Assembly (NCBI GenBank): GCA_019192455.1
Contig: JAHCML010000003.1
Span: forward strand, 913,664-977,663
Origin: Alphaproteobacteria bacterium SS10
GTDB taxonomy: Bacteria > Pseudomonadota > Alphaproteobacteria > TMED2
Reading direction: 5' to 3'
Length of the DNA stretch: 64,000 nt
Shown here in pieces: positions 50,026-58,837 of the stretch (position 1 is the stretch's first letter; every line of letters begins with the position of its first letter). The translations under genes were made by a program, and so were the position numbers. The notes below the pieces were generated by a model. The model worked only from the letters and a program-made list of their open reading frames with translations, did no database searches and had not been told where the DNA came from.

Positions 50026-52094
50026 CCGATCAACCGACCAGACAGATACCATGGGGCCGCATTGCCCTGGTTCTTGCCCTGCTGATTGTCATGGGGGCAG
50101 GGGCGCTCGGCTTACGCTTGGTCAATCGTTGTATCAACTGGCATGGCGATGGGATGGGCCTGTCGCTTGATCAGCAACCTGTGGCCATCGCCCGGAACTT
50201 GGCTGGCCTTGTGTCTGAGCCGGTTTGCGCACATCACGTGGATGCCGCCGTTTGGATGCGCCTTGCCGAGGCCTATCATCGGGTGCCGGAGATTGATGAC
50301 CTTAACCGGCGCCGCGCGCTAGGCTCCTGGCAGGAAGCATCGCTTTTAGCCCCGCGCGATCCAGCGGTTCTAACTGGTCTGGCCAAAGCGTTTATCGATT
50401 TAGGGCAGTTCAATTACGCCCTGCGCCCGGCCTCGGCAGCCCTTCGTGTTGATCCTGGCAATCAGGTTGCAGGCCGACAGCTGGTCTCAATCTACCTGTC
50501 GCTTGAGGACGAGTTGGCAGCAGCAGACATGCTGATTGACCTGTTCGCGAATGATGATGCTGTTTTCGCCCCGCTTTGGGCCCGCCTGGCAGTTGAGACA
50601 ATTGTGGGTGGTGTTAACGAAGATGCCGTCGCGGTCATCACACCGTTGTCTGAGCAGTTCAATCAACTGGTCGATGACGACAGCGTGCGTTTCGCCCAGG
50701 CGGTCAGCCTCGCGTTCCAGTTCGGCTTGAATGGCGATAGCGACCGAATGGCGGATGCGTTGAAGCAGTTGCCAGTCGCAGATGCTGCGGCAGGTGACCG
50801 TCTGGATGTGATGAAGCTTTATGAGCAGCTGGGGCTTATCGCTGAAATCCGGGATGGGATGTCAGCGGTACGGAGCGATGAGCTGAGCGATGGCGAGAAG
50901 CTTCGCCTGGCCCGCACGCTGTGGCTGCTTGAGGATAACGCAGCTGTGCTTGAGCGCTTTGCGGATGATCTGACCTTTAAACGGCAGGATCCGGAAGGCG
51001 CCCTGATCATCACCTTGGCCTCGCTGGCTGAGCAGCAGCCCATGCACTTCACCACCCAGTTGCGTGAGAGTGGGGATGACATCAGCACCTGGGATCAGCG
51101 CCTCGAGGCATTGCAGCAAACCGTTACGGTAAACGATGCCGTGCTTGCTGAGGCCATGCTCGACAGGGTTATGGGGCTTCGTGATCTGCTGCCGCGTTCT
51201 GGCGTGTTGAGCATTCTATCCGCCGCCATTTGGGAGCAGATGGAGGAGCCGGAGCTGGTGCAAAGCAACCTGGCTACCGCCCGGTTCATTATGGGCGCGC
51301 CGTTGAACGACCTCGACCGCATTCCGCGGCCGCAGATTAACTTCCGCGATGATCCTGCCCGTGCAGCGTTATCTCGGTGCAGCACTGACGCGCTGGGTCT
51401 CAACGATCAACAGGATGATATGGCGCGGGCCACCGCTGTTGCAGGGTGTTGGGATCAGCTGATCGCGCAGTATCCGGGTAGCATGCTCGTCGTTCGCGCG
51501 GCCATCGGTGACACGCGTCTATCGCTTACCGATCCCAAACGCCGTGATTACCTTACGCTGTTAGAGGCGAATAGCCCGTTCCAGGCGGCCTTTTGGCGTC
51601 GGGCTAAGGCACGCGATCTGCTGAAGGGGCAGCCGGATGAGGAGCTAGCGTCTGAGGCGCTGCTTTTGCTGCGCCCATTGCTGCAGCAACCGCAGCCACG
51701 CGCGGACACCCTTGTGCTGGCTGGGTCAGCCTATGGCGCACTCCATGACACCAGCCGTGCCTTTAGGCATTTGGGCGATGCGATCCTGCAGCAACCCGCC
51801 TTTGCGCCAATGGTCCATGGCATCAGTCTCGATATCTACGCTGATGAGGCGGTCATGGTGCCGCGCATGTTAATCAAGTGGTGGGAGGTCTTTGCCGTCC
51901 TGGAGGCCAAGGCACTGTTCGGCGGCGGTTTTGATGTCGAGCTTCGCGACATGATCATCAACGTGGTTCGCCGCCGGCTGGAGACCATGAACAACTGGGC
52001 ATTAGCTGAGGAGGATGCCGACCTCATTGCCGCGCTTTCGAGCATCAATTTTGAAACCTTAACGGTGGACGGTCTTCGTCCAGTGGTGGAGTAG
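50022..52094 (+). CDS. Membrane-anchored TPR protein of the exosortase locus
   Basis: 690 residues. A single N-terminal membrane helix (about 13-32) is followed by a large helical periplasmic part with TPR-like units: AVWMRLAEAYHRVPEIDDLN, AVLTGLAKAFIDLGQFNYAL, RPASAALRVDPGNQVAGRQL, and more near 560-620 (TLVLAGSAYGALHDTSRAFR). TPR proteins regularly accompany exosortase and polysaccharide-secretion genes, as scaffolds linking inner-membrane synthesis with outer-membrane export. It overlaps the exosortase gene by 4 bp and is followed by the hybrid kinase 4 bp later. The precise role is inferred. Confidence 0.72.
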   Translation: MTDQPTRQIPWGRIALVLALLIVMGAGALGLRLVNRCINWHGDGMGLSLDQQPVAIARNLAGLVSEPVCAHHVDAAVWMRLAEAYHRVPEIDDLNRRRALGSWQEASLLAPRDPAVLTGLAKAFIDLGQFNYALRPASAALRVDPGNQVAGRQLVSIYLSLEDELAAADMLIDLFANDDAVFAPLWARLAVETIVGGVNEDAVAVITPLSEQFNQLVDDDSVRFAQAVSLAFQFGLNGDSDRMADALKQLPVADAAAGDRLDVMKLYEQLGLIAEIRDGMSAVRSDELSDGEKLRLARTLWLLEDNAAVLERFADDLTFKRQDPEGALIITLASLAEQQPMHFTTQLRESGDDISTWDQRLEALQQTVTVNDAVLAEAMLDRVMGLRDLLPRSGVLSILSAAIWEQMEEPELVQSNLATARFIMGAPLNDLDRIPRPQINFRDDPARAALSRCSTDALGLNDQQDDMARATAVAGCWDQLIAQYPGSMLVVRAAIGDTRLSLTDPKRRDYLTLLEANSPFQAAFWRRAKARDLLKGQPDEELASEALLLLRPLLQQPQPRADTLVLAGSAYGALHDTSRAFRHLGDAILQQPAFAPMVHGISLDIYADEAVMVPRMLIKWWEVFAVLEAKALFGGGFDVELRDMIINVVRRRLETMNNWALAEEDADLIAALSSINFETLTVDGLRPVVE

Positions 52095-52098
52095 CCCG

Positions 52099-54648
52099 AT
52101 GCCCGGTGATCTATTCTCCACCCGACGGTCCGTGACCCAGGCGCCAGATATCATGGAAGATCTGCGCAATGCGGTCGCCAACCCCTCCGATATCGGTAAC
52201 GCCCATCAGGGTGAGGAGGTTGCCCCTGACGAGGTGATGGAGGCGGCAACCCGTGTGCTGGATGAGGCGAATAGGGCAGCCATTGCCAGTGCCGCTGATG
52301 GCCTCTGCATCATCGACGGTGCGACCCGAATTCTTCAGGCGAACCACGCAGCCGGGGCCTTGTTCGGCGAGACGATTGAATCTCTGATCTTTGAGCGGCT
52401 GAGTGACTGGATTGAGTTTGCCGAGCTGATCAATGCCGACGGCACGACGGACAGTGGCGCGCTCGAAGATCATTTGCGGCAGGCTGCGGGCTCTGCGGCA
52501 CCATTGCGGGCGGAGGGTTTGCTGCGCGGTAAGGATGGTGTGGCACTGCCGGTTGAGTTGCGTCTCGCCGTTATTCCAACCGGCATGTTGGACAGTGCCC
52601 CAAGGCGCTTCATCGTTTGGTGCCGGGACTTATCTGAGCAGCGTAATCAGGCACTAACGGCACGGCGCCACACCCAATTACTTACCCGTGCCGAAGCACT
52701 CGCCAACCAAGTGTCTTGGTTCTGGAGCCACCATAGCGGTGACCTTGAATGGTCGGGCAATGCCCTGGGCTTCTTTGGGGAAGAGCGTCCGAAGCTGCGC
52801 GATCTGCTTGAGCGGTTGGATGATGATGACCGTCGCCGGGTGACCGATGCACTCGGTCAGCTTCGCAAGGCTCGTAAGGCCGATGTGCCCCCAGTATCCC
52901 TCCGTTTGGTTGATCGCGCCGGGGCTGAGCCTCGACAGCTACAGATCGATTGCGGTGTTGTCGCCGGTAGCGGCCAGATGATCATCGGTCTTAGTGGTAC
53001 CATCCGCGATATTAGTGAGCGCATTCATCATGAGCAGCAATTGAAGGCCGCGCTGGCGAAAGCGCAGGAAGCCGATGCCGTAAAGTCCGCCTTCCTCGCG
53101 ATGATGGGCCATGAGTTCAAAACCCCGATGAATGGCTTACTGGGTGCACTCGATCTGATCCGCCGTGCGCCAGTGTCTGAGAGCCATGACCGGCTGGTTG
53201 ATATTGCGCAGCAATCGGCCGCACATCTGCGGCATATGCTAGACGACGTGATTGCCTTCTCAACGCTTCAAGCGGGCGGGGAGAGCGCAACACCACTAAG
53301 AGCACAGCCGTTTAACCTGCGTGATGAGCTGGTGACGGCACTAGAGCGCTGGCGCGATAAGGCAGAGGATCGTGGCCTGAAGCTGCATCTGGAGATTGAG
53401 CCCGAGGCACCACAGCGGATCAGCTCTGATCGTGGGCGGTTGCATCAGATCCTCGACAAGCTGCTTAGCAATGCCATTAAGGCATCTATGGATGGCTTGA
53501 TTATGCTGCAGGTCTCGCGCAGCAATGACGTTGCGCTGGCCCCTGAGGGATGCGTTGATTTGATTGTGGCTGATTGCGGCCCGGGCATTCCGGAGGATCG
53601 CGCCGAGGCAATCTTTGAGCCGTTTGTGCGCATCGGGAAAATCAATGAGGGCGCTGCCGGTGCCGGGCTCGGCCTTGCCATCGCGCGCAGCCTGTCACTG
53701 AGCCTAAGCGGTGAGCTGGAGCTGTTAGAAACATCAGAAGCCTCAAGCGACGGCGCTCGCTTTAGAATGCGCCTGCCGATTGGTTTGCTGGGTGAGGCTG
53801 CTGGTCACGCGACGCCAGAAGGCTTTGGCACAGCCGCTGTGCCGTCATCAGCGGGCCATCATTCAAGGCCGCTGAGCGTCCTGATTGCCGATGACAACGC
53901 TATCAACCGCGAAGTTTTGGCCGCCTATCTCGGTGAAGAACAGCACCGTGCCGTTGTCGTAACCAATGGCCAAGAGGCGGTTGATGAGGCCGCCCGCCAA
54001 AGCTTCGATGTCATCCTGCTAGATATCTCAATGCCGGTGATGGATGGCTTTGAAGCCGCCCGCCGCATTCGCCAACACAATGGCTTTAATGTCGACACGC
54101 CAATTGCGGCCCTCACTGCCTTCTCCATGGCCGCGAAGGCGGAAGAGCTGGAGCAGGGGCGTGTCGGTGCCGTCTTTAACAAACCAATCGATTGGCCGGC
54201 CCTGATGGGTTGGATCAATCGCGTCACCGCCAAAGGGGAGCCGATGGCTGAAACGAGTAATGAGGATACAGGCGTGGAGGTTACCTCCGGTGCGGTGTCC
54301 TTGATCGATCAAGCGCTGGTACAGCAGCTATCGGGCTCGCTGCCACCGGAGACCGTGGCCAGCTTATTCGCCCGGTTTAAGGATGACCTAGCCAACCGTC
54401 TGGAGCTGCTGGATCAGGCCATACAGAACAAAGATGTGCATCATGTTGGGCAGTTGAGCCATGCGCTCTGCGGTATCGCCTCAGCTTTTGGTGCCATGCA
54501 GCTCGAGCGGGAAGCGCGCGTGCTGCACAACATGCCCGAACAGATTTTAAACCCAACGCAGCCACCGGTAATCGAGCGGTTGCGGCATCTGGCGGATAAC
54601 TCCGTCGAACTACTGACTGAACAACTTAACCAAACAGAAGCGGGGTAA
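52099..54648 (+). CDS. Soluble hybrid histidine kinase (PAS-HisKA-HATPase-REC-Hpt)
   Basis: 849 residues without membrane segments. Two PAS-like domains (about 55-180 and 195-310) precede the H-box MMGHEFKTPMNGLLGALDLI with His338, the ATPase motifs (LLSNAIKA, DCGPGIPEDRA, GAGLGLAIARSL), a receiver (SVLIADDNAINREVLAAYLG, phosphoacceptor in VILLDISMPVMDG) and a C-terminal Hpt (LSHALCGIASAFGAMQLERE, His788). In the Hpt the usual HxLKG reads HALCG. It probably runs a His-Asp-His relay ending on the receiver of the sigma-54 activator that starts 4 bp downstream. It differs from the usual PrsK partner of PrsR, which is a plain kinase. Confidence 0.88.
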   Translation: MPGDLFSTRRSVTQAPDIMEDLRNAVANPSDIGNAHQGEEVAPDEVMEAATRVLDEANRAAIASAADGLCIIDGATRILQANHAAGALFGETIESLIFERLSDWIEFAELINADGTTDSGALEDHLRQAAGSAAPLRAEGLLRGKDGVALPVELRLAVIPTGMLDSAPRRFIVWCRDLSEQRNQALTARRHTQLLTRAEALANQVSWFWSHHSGDLEWSGNALGFFGEERPKLRDLLERLDDDDRRRVTDALGQLRKARKADVPPVSLRLVDRAGAEPRQLQIDCGVVAGSGQMIIGLSGTIRDISERIHHEQQLKAALAKAQEADAVKSAFLAMMGHEFKTPMNGLLGALDLIRRAPVSESHDRLVDIAQQSAAHLRHMLDDVIAFSTLQAGGESATPLRAQPFNLRDELVTALERWRDKAEDRGLKLHLEIEPEAPQRISSDRGRLHQILDKLLSNAIKASMDGLIMLQVSRSNDVALAPEGCVDLIVADCGPGIPEDRAEAIFEPFVRIGKINEGAAGAGLGLAIARSLSLSLSGELELLETSEASSDGARFRMRLPIGLLGEAAGHATPEGFGTAAVPSSAGHHSRPLSVLIADDNAINREVLAAYLGEEQHRAVVVTNGQEAVDEAARQSFDVILLDISMPVMDGFEAARRIRQHNGFNVDTPIAALTAFSMAAKAEELEQGRVGAVFNKPIDWPALMGWINRVTAKGEPMAETSNEDTGVEVTSGAVSLIDQALVQQLSGSLPPETVASLFARFKDDLANRLELLDQAIQNKDVHHVGQLSHALCGIASAFGAMQLEREARVLHNMPEQILNPTQPPVIERLRHLADNSVELLTEQLNQTEAG

Positions 54649-54652
54649 ACCC

Positions 54653-56161
54653 ATGCTGGCGAGAAAACCAAACATACTGATCGTAGAAGACGCGATGGTG
54701 TTGGCCGAAACTTATCGGGCCTTCCTCGGGAAACATAATCTCAGCGCGGATATCGTGAACACGGTAACCGAAGGTGAGCAGCATTTGGCGCAACAAGAAT
54801 ATGACGTCATGTTGCTCGATCTAGGGCTGCCAGACCGTAACGGTACTGAGCTGCTTGAGGGCTTGGATGGCCAGGATGGTGGTCCCGCGACCATCGTGAT
54901 TACCGCCGATGGCTCGATTAACCGCGCGGTTGAGGCCATGCGACTTGGCGCCTTCGACTTCCTCGTGAAGCCGTTTAACGAGGATCGCCTCGTGACCGCC
55001 GTGAACAACGCACTCGATGCAGCGGAAGTCCTGCGCGGTGTGAATAATGAAGCCCCTGCGGAGACCATTAAGGCGGAAAGCCTTGAAGGCATGATCGGTC
55101 GCGCCCCCGCGATGAACCATGTGCGCTCAACCATCGCCAGCGTTGCGCAATCCAAGGTTCCTGTCTTCATCACCGGTGAAAGCGGTACGGGTAAAGAAGT
55201 TTGCGCCACCGCTATTCATAAGGCCGGTGACCGTAAGGATAAGCCGTTTATCGCCATCAACTGTGCGGCCATTCCTAAGGACCTGATGGAAAGCGAGTTG
55301 TTTGGCCATATCAAGGGGGCGTTTACCGGCGCAACCTCGCATCGCTTAGGTGCGGCACAAGCGGCTGATGGTGGCACGCTGTTCCTTGATGAAATCTGTG
55401 AGATGGACATCAGCCTGCAGTCCAAACTGCTGCGATTCTTACAGACTGGCCAGGTGAAGAAGGTTGGTGCGGAAACCGATGAGAAGGTGGATGTGCGGAT
55501 CATCTGTGCCACCAACCGTGACCCGATGGCGGAGATTGCCGCCGGCCGGTTCCGGGAGGACCTCTATTACCGCCTCCACGTTGTACCGTTGAACCTGCCA
55601 CCGCTGCGGGATCGTCGCTCTGATATCCCTCTGCTGCTAAGTCATTTCGTTAGCACCTATGCGGCCGATGAAGGTAAGCGGTTCGATGGCTTTACCTCCG
55701 ATGCGCTTGAACGGCTTGAGGCCTACCCATGGCCAGGCAATATCCGCGAGCTGCAGAACACCGTTCGGCATATTGTGGTAATGAACCCAGGCGGCACGGT
55801 TAAGTCGGAGGACCTGCCAGAGTATCTGGGGCGTGGCGCGCCGCCTGCTGCGGCAGGCATGGGCATGCCGGCACAGGCAGCGATACAGATGCCGGGCGAC
55901 CCACAGGCAAATGTGGTTCACATGCCGCTGGCCTCACCAGCCGCGCAGGCACAGGTGTTGAACGGCCTATCTGCCGAAGCGCTGCTGCGTCCGCTCTGGA
56001 AGACTGAGAAGGACATCATTGAGGCGGTCATTCAGCACTGCAATGGCAACATCTCTCGCGCCGCGCGTATCCTGGAGATCAGCCCATCGACCATCTATCG
56101 CAAGCGCGAGCAGTGGGAAAAGTGGCTGGCTGACGAGATGTCAGTTACCGCCGTTAATTGA
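54653..56161 (+). CDS. prsR: PrsR-like sigma-54-dependent response regulator
   Basis: 502 residues. The receiver (4-120) has Asp56 in YDVMLLDLGLPDRNGTELLE and Lys in FLVKPFN. The AAA+ domain (about 150-380) has GESGTGKEV (Walker A), the sigma-54 contact loop GAFTGA, and GTLFLDEICEMD (Walker B). The C-terminal Fis-type helix-turn-helix reads CNGNISRAARILEISPSTIY followed by RKREQW. It is an NtrC-family activator; PrsR proteins are found with exosortase loci. The three sigma-54 promoters and palindromic upstream sites in this locus are its likely targets. An Ala/Pro/Met-rich linker precedes the HTH. Confidence 0.9.
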   Translation: MLARKPNILIVEDAMVLAETYRAFLGKHNLSADIVNTVTEGEQHLAQQEYDVMLLDLGLPDRNGTELLEGLDGQDGGPATIVITADGSINRAVEAMRLGAFDFLVKPFNEDRLVTAVNNALDAAEVLRGVNNEAPAETIKAESLEGMIGRAPAMNHVRSTIASVAQSKVPVFITGESGTGKEVCATAIHKAGDRKDKPFIAINCAAIPKDLMESELFGHIKGAFTGATSHRLGAAQAADGGTLFLDEICEMDISLQSKLLRFLQTGQVKKVGAETDEKVDVRIICATNRDPMAEIAAGRFREDLYYRLHVVPLNLPPLRDRRSDIPLLLSHFVSTYAADEGKRFDGFTSDALERLEAYPWPGNIRELQNTVRHIVVMNPGGTVKSEDLPEYLGRGAPPAAAGMGMPAQAAIQMPGDPQANVVHMPLASPAAQAQVLNGLSAEALLRPLWKTEKDIIEAVIQHCNGNISRAARILEISPSTIYRKREQWEKWLADEMSVTAVN

Positions 56162-56596
56162 GGCATCATCCGGCCGTAAAGGCTGGGTGTGCTCAATCAA
56201 GATATCGGGTTGGCAGACGAGGCGCTTAAACAGCTCTCGCTCTGCCGAACTCGTGTTCTCAAACATAGCCCGAACTAGCCAGCGCCGCTGATGCAGGTGG
56301 CGCCGCACCCGATCAATGCGGGGTAGGCGGCTCTCACGCCAAGCAACAACTAGCTCCTTGGCCATCCCGTCACCGCAGATTGTGTCGATCTCAAACGGTG
56401 CAATTGCCGCCAGCTCACGGCCAATCAACGGGCCGATGATCGTTGGATTGCTGCGGTAAATCGGCCATTCATCATGGTCCAAAATCTCCATGTACCGGAT
56501 GATGCCGATACCCAAAAGGGTGGCGAGGATCATCACAATGATGAACTCGAGAACCAACACGCGAATGATGGCTCGGCCGATGTTGAAGCGGGCCAT
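56141..56596 (-). CDS. Membrane protein of unknown function
   Basis: 151 residues with one N-terminal membrane helix (VLVLEFIIVMILATLLGIGI, about 13-34) and a soluble part facing the periplasm (ELAAIAPFEIDTICGDGMAK, RRHLHQRRWLVRAMFENTSS). No family is recognised. Its 3' end overlaps the convergent prsR-like gene by 21 bp. It begins 2 bp after the neighbouring membrane-protein gene, so the two are likely co-transcribed and may form a pair tied to the exopolysaccharide locus. Confidence 0.6.
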   Translation of the reverse strand: MARFNIGRAIIRVLVLEFIIVMILATLLGIGIIRYMEILDHDEWPIYRSNPTIIGPLIGRELAAIAPFEIDTICGDGMAKELVVAWRESRLPRIDRVRRHLHQRRWLVRAMFENTSSAERELFKRLVCQPDILIEHTQPLRPDDASINGGN

Positions 56597-56598
56597 GG

Positions 56599-57102
56599 CT
56601 ACTGCTTCTCCGGCTCTTCGAGCATGTTGAGGAGGTCTAGATTGCGACCAGCAGTGGCAACCGACCCCTCCGGCAGCACAATGGGGTGCCGTGCGCTGTC
56701 CCCAGGCATGGATGTGTAGACATGTTCTAACCAGGCCCAGCTAGCAGCGGGCTTATTCGCCAAACCGCTGAGCAGCGTCGCCGTCCGGTCACTGGTTGGC
56801 CCGTCCTGAACAAATACGATAAGGGGTATGCCCATCACGGCGAGGGCCAGCAGGCCAGCCTGCCATGGTGCCCGTGGTCGCTCACCTGGCACCAGCAACA
56901 CCCCCAGTGGCGGCAAGACCAGCACAATGCCGAACAGGACGAGAGCAAGGGTGAAATCAAACACCAACAACGCCAAAAGCATCAGCACAACAGTCAGCAC
57001 AACGCCGCTGGTCATGATCCATTTGTGCAGAATGATATCGCGCATGGGGTAGGGGCTTTGGTCACGCCTTTGTTCAAGGCCGGTATCAAGTCCTAGGAGC
57101 AT
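56599..57102 (-). CDS. Membrane protein of unknown function
   Basis: 167 residues with about three membrane helices: GVVLTVVLMLLALLVFDFTL, ALVLFGIVLVLPPLGVLLVP and AGLLALAVMGIPLIVFVQDG. The remaining 60 residues (ATLLSGLANKPAASWAWLEH, VYTSMPGDSARHPIVLPEGS) probably lie in the periplasm. The start could also be ATG 57045. No family is recognised. It is paired with the 151-residue membrane protein directly downstream. Confidence 0.58.
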   Translation of the reverse strand: MLLGLDTGLEQRRDQSPYPMRDIILHKWIMTSGVVLTVVLMLLALLVFDFTLALVLFGIVLVLPPLGVLLVPGERPRAPWQAGLLALAVMGIPLIVFVQDGPTSDRTATLLSGLANKPAASWAWLEHVYTSMPGDSARHPIVLPEGSVATAGRNLDLLNMLEEPEKQ

Positions 57103-57169
57103 TACCCATTCAAGGGCTATCTGCGTTAGGTTAGCACTGTGGGATTATGAATTGCCTTCTGGACCCGAC

Positions 57170-58051
57170 ATGGTCGCAAAACTGGTTAATTTTCATCGGA
57201 GCGGCGCCCTTTGGCGGCTTGCGTTAGCGCTTGTTGTTTCTGGTTTTGCTGGCAATGCCGGTGCGGAGCAGCAGCTCAGGCATTTTGATCCTAAGTTTGA
57301 TCGGTATGAACAGATCACCTGTGGTGCCAGGATTGTCGACTTCCTTAGCGCCTTGGAAGTTTACCTCCCCATTGACGCTGAGTTGGAGGCGCAGGTGGCC
57401 CAGATCGACCTAAGCTTCCCAGATATCGAGGGGGATGATGGCGCTACGGTCGGCTATCAGTTCCGGATTGACCGAGACTTCGAACGCAAAGACGGGCGAG
57501 AGGCGGTCATCTATCCGCCAGGTATTTTTGGCAGTGATATCCATGTGGAAACGCATCGGGCCTTTTGCGTCGGCGGTATCTGCGACATCGTTTTGCAGTT
57601 CTACCCTCACGATATGCTGCCCGAGGGTGATTACCCCGACCCTGTAACGGCGGTGGTATCTTTGAGTGATAGCGATGGCAAACGCCTTGCCGATTTAGAG
57701 CGTGTTCTCGACATTCCAGCGCGGCTAACGGGTTTCACCCCAGAGGCGCGATTTGAGGATTTCAACGTCATGCTTGAACCCGGGCGCGCCATTGTTGAGC
57801 CTATGGATGGCTATAAGGACAGGCTTCAGGCCTTCCTAATCCAGATTGCCGATGACAATGGCTGGCGAGAGATTGAGCTGCTTGAGTTCGATACCTCAAA
57901 CGGCTTTTGGGTCGTCGGCTATGAGGGTGAGCTTAGCTATCTCGGTGTTCTCGCGGTTGATGACACCGGGGTTTGGGAGAATAAGGTCGAATTGGTCGAC
58001 CTACAGAGGGATTGGCCGGTGGCTCCATTTGGTGGTCAGTGTCGTCGTTAA
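57170..58051 (+). CDS. Secreted protein of unknown function
   Basis: ATG 57170 opens a signal peptide (SGALWRLALALVVSGFAGNA, cleavage near AGAEQQ) and gives 293 residues; a TTG at 57152 is in frame but weaker. The mature protein is acidic and beta-rich, with two Cys pairs that may form disulfides (ITCGARIVDFL; FCVGGICDIVLQF; a final GGQCRR). No family is recognised. It is divergent from the two membrane proteins and precedes cytochrome b561 by 33 bp, so it may share a transcript with it. Confidence 0.6.
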   Translation: MVAKLVNFHRSGALWRLALALVVSGFAGNAGAEQQLRHFDPKFDRYEQITCGARIVDFLSALEVYLPIDAELEAQVAQIDLSFPDIEGDDGATVGYQFRIDRDFERKDGREAVIYPPGIFGSDIHVETHRAFCVGGICDIVLQFYPHDMLPEGDYPDPVTAVVSLSDSDGKRLADLERVLDIPARLTGFTPEARFEDFNVMLEPGRAIVEPMDGYKDRLQAFLIQIADDNGWREIELLEFDTSNGFWVVGYEGELSYLGVLAVDDTGVWENKVELVDLQRDWPVAPFGGQCRR

Positions 58052-58084
58052 GAACGGCATCAATCGGCAGGAATAGGAACAGTT

Positions 58085-58720
58085 ATGAGTGTGGAACCAA
58101 CCAACACCGAAGCGCCCGACGCAATGGCGGTTGAGGAAGTGACCGAGAACGCCGCTGATATTGCGGGCGGTAAGACAGATAGGCACCCCATGGCCCTGCG
58201 TCTCGTCCATTGGGTAACAGCCTTCATCATGGCCTGGATGGTGTTGAGCGGTATTGCCCTCGGCATCTATGGCTTCAGCGGCATCCGCAATCTGGTCGGT
58301 GGTGAGTGGACCAACTTCATCTACACCTACCATAAGACCTTTGGCGTCATCATTCTGGGGCTGTTCGTTCTGCGTCTAATCATCAAGGCCGCGCGCCCGA
58401 AACCGGCACCGCTGACCGAGCTCTCAAAGGCCCAGCATATGATTGCCGGTGCGGTTCATATCGGCCTCTACGTCCTATTGTTTGCGATGCCAGTTTTAGG
58501 GTGGCTGGGCACGGCCTCTGGTGGCTTTCCGGTGCAGTTCTTCAGCATCAATCTGCCGGGCCTTATCGGTAAGGATAAAGAGTTGTCGGAGCTGCTGTTC
58601 ACTCTGCATTGGTATGGCGGCCTGCTGATCACCGTGCTGATCGCCATGCATGTCGGGGCCGCCCTGATGCATCGCTTTGTGAAGAGGGATGGCGTGTTTC
58701 GGCGGATTAGCCTGCCTTAA
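58085..58720 (+). CDS. Cytochrome b561-family membrane protein
   Basis: 211 residues: an N-terminal acidic cytoplasmic stretch (1-35) then four membrane helices. Conserved His residues that bind two b hemes are seen in MALRLVHWVTAFIMAWMVLS, NFIYTYHKTFGVIILGLF, AQHMIAGAVHIGLYVLLFAM and LFTLHWYGGLLITVLIAMHV. This is the CybB/YceJ type. It passes electrons from the quinone pool, often to a periplasmic partner such as YceI-like proteins or superoxide. Start ATG 58085 is preceded by GGAATAGGAACAGTT. Confidence 0.88.
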   Translation: MSVEPTNTEAPDAMAVEEVTENAADIAGGKTDRHPMALRLVHWVTAFIMAWMVLSGIALGIYGFSGIRNLVGGEWTNFIYTYHKTFGVIILGLFVLRLIIKAARPKPAPLTELSKAQHMIAGAVHIGLYVLLFAMPVLGWLGTASGGFPVQFFSINLPGLIGKDKELSELLFTLHWYGGLLITVLIAMHVGAALMHRFVKRDGVFRRISLP

Positions 58721-58837
58721 TCCATGGCGGCCATACGCGCTTAAGCTCTCGATTTTTTCATGATCTGACCGTAAACAACCGCCCAAGGCATGCGGCGCCT
58801 TTAAACGATGCCGCGCGACTTGGGAGGCTTGTTTGCC

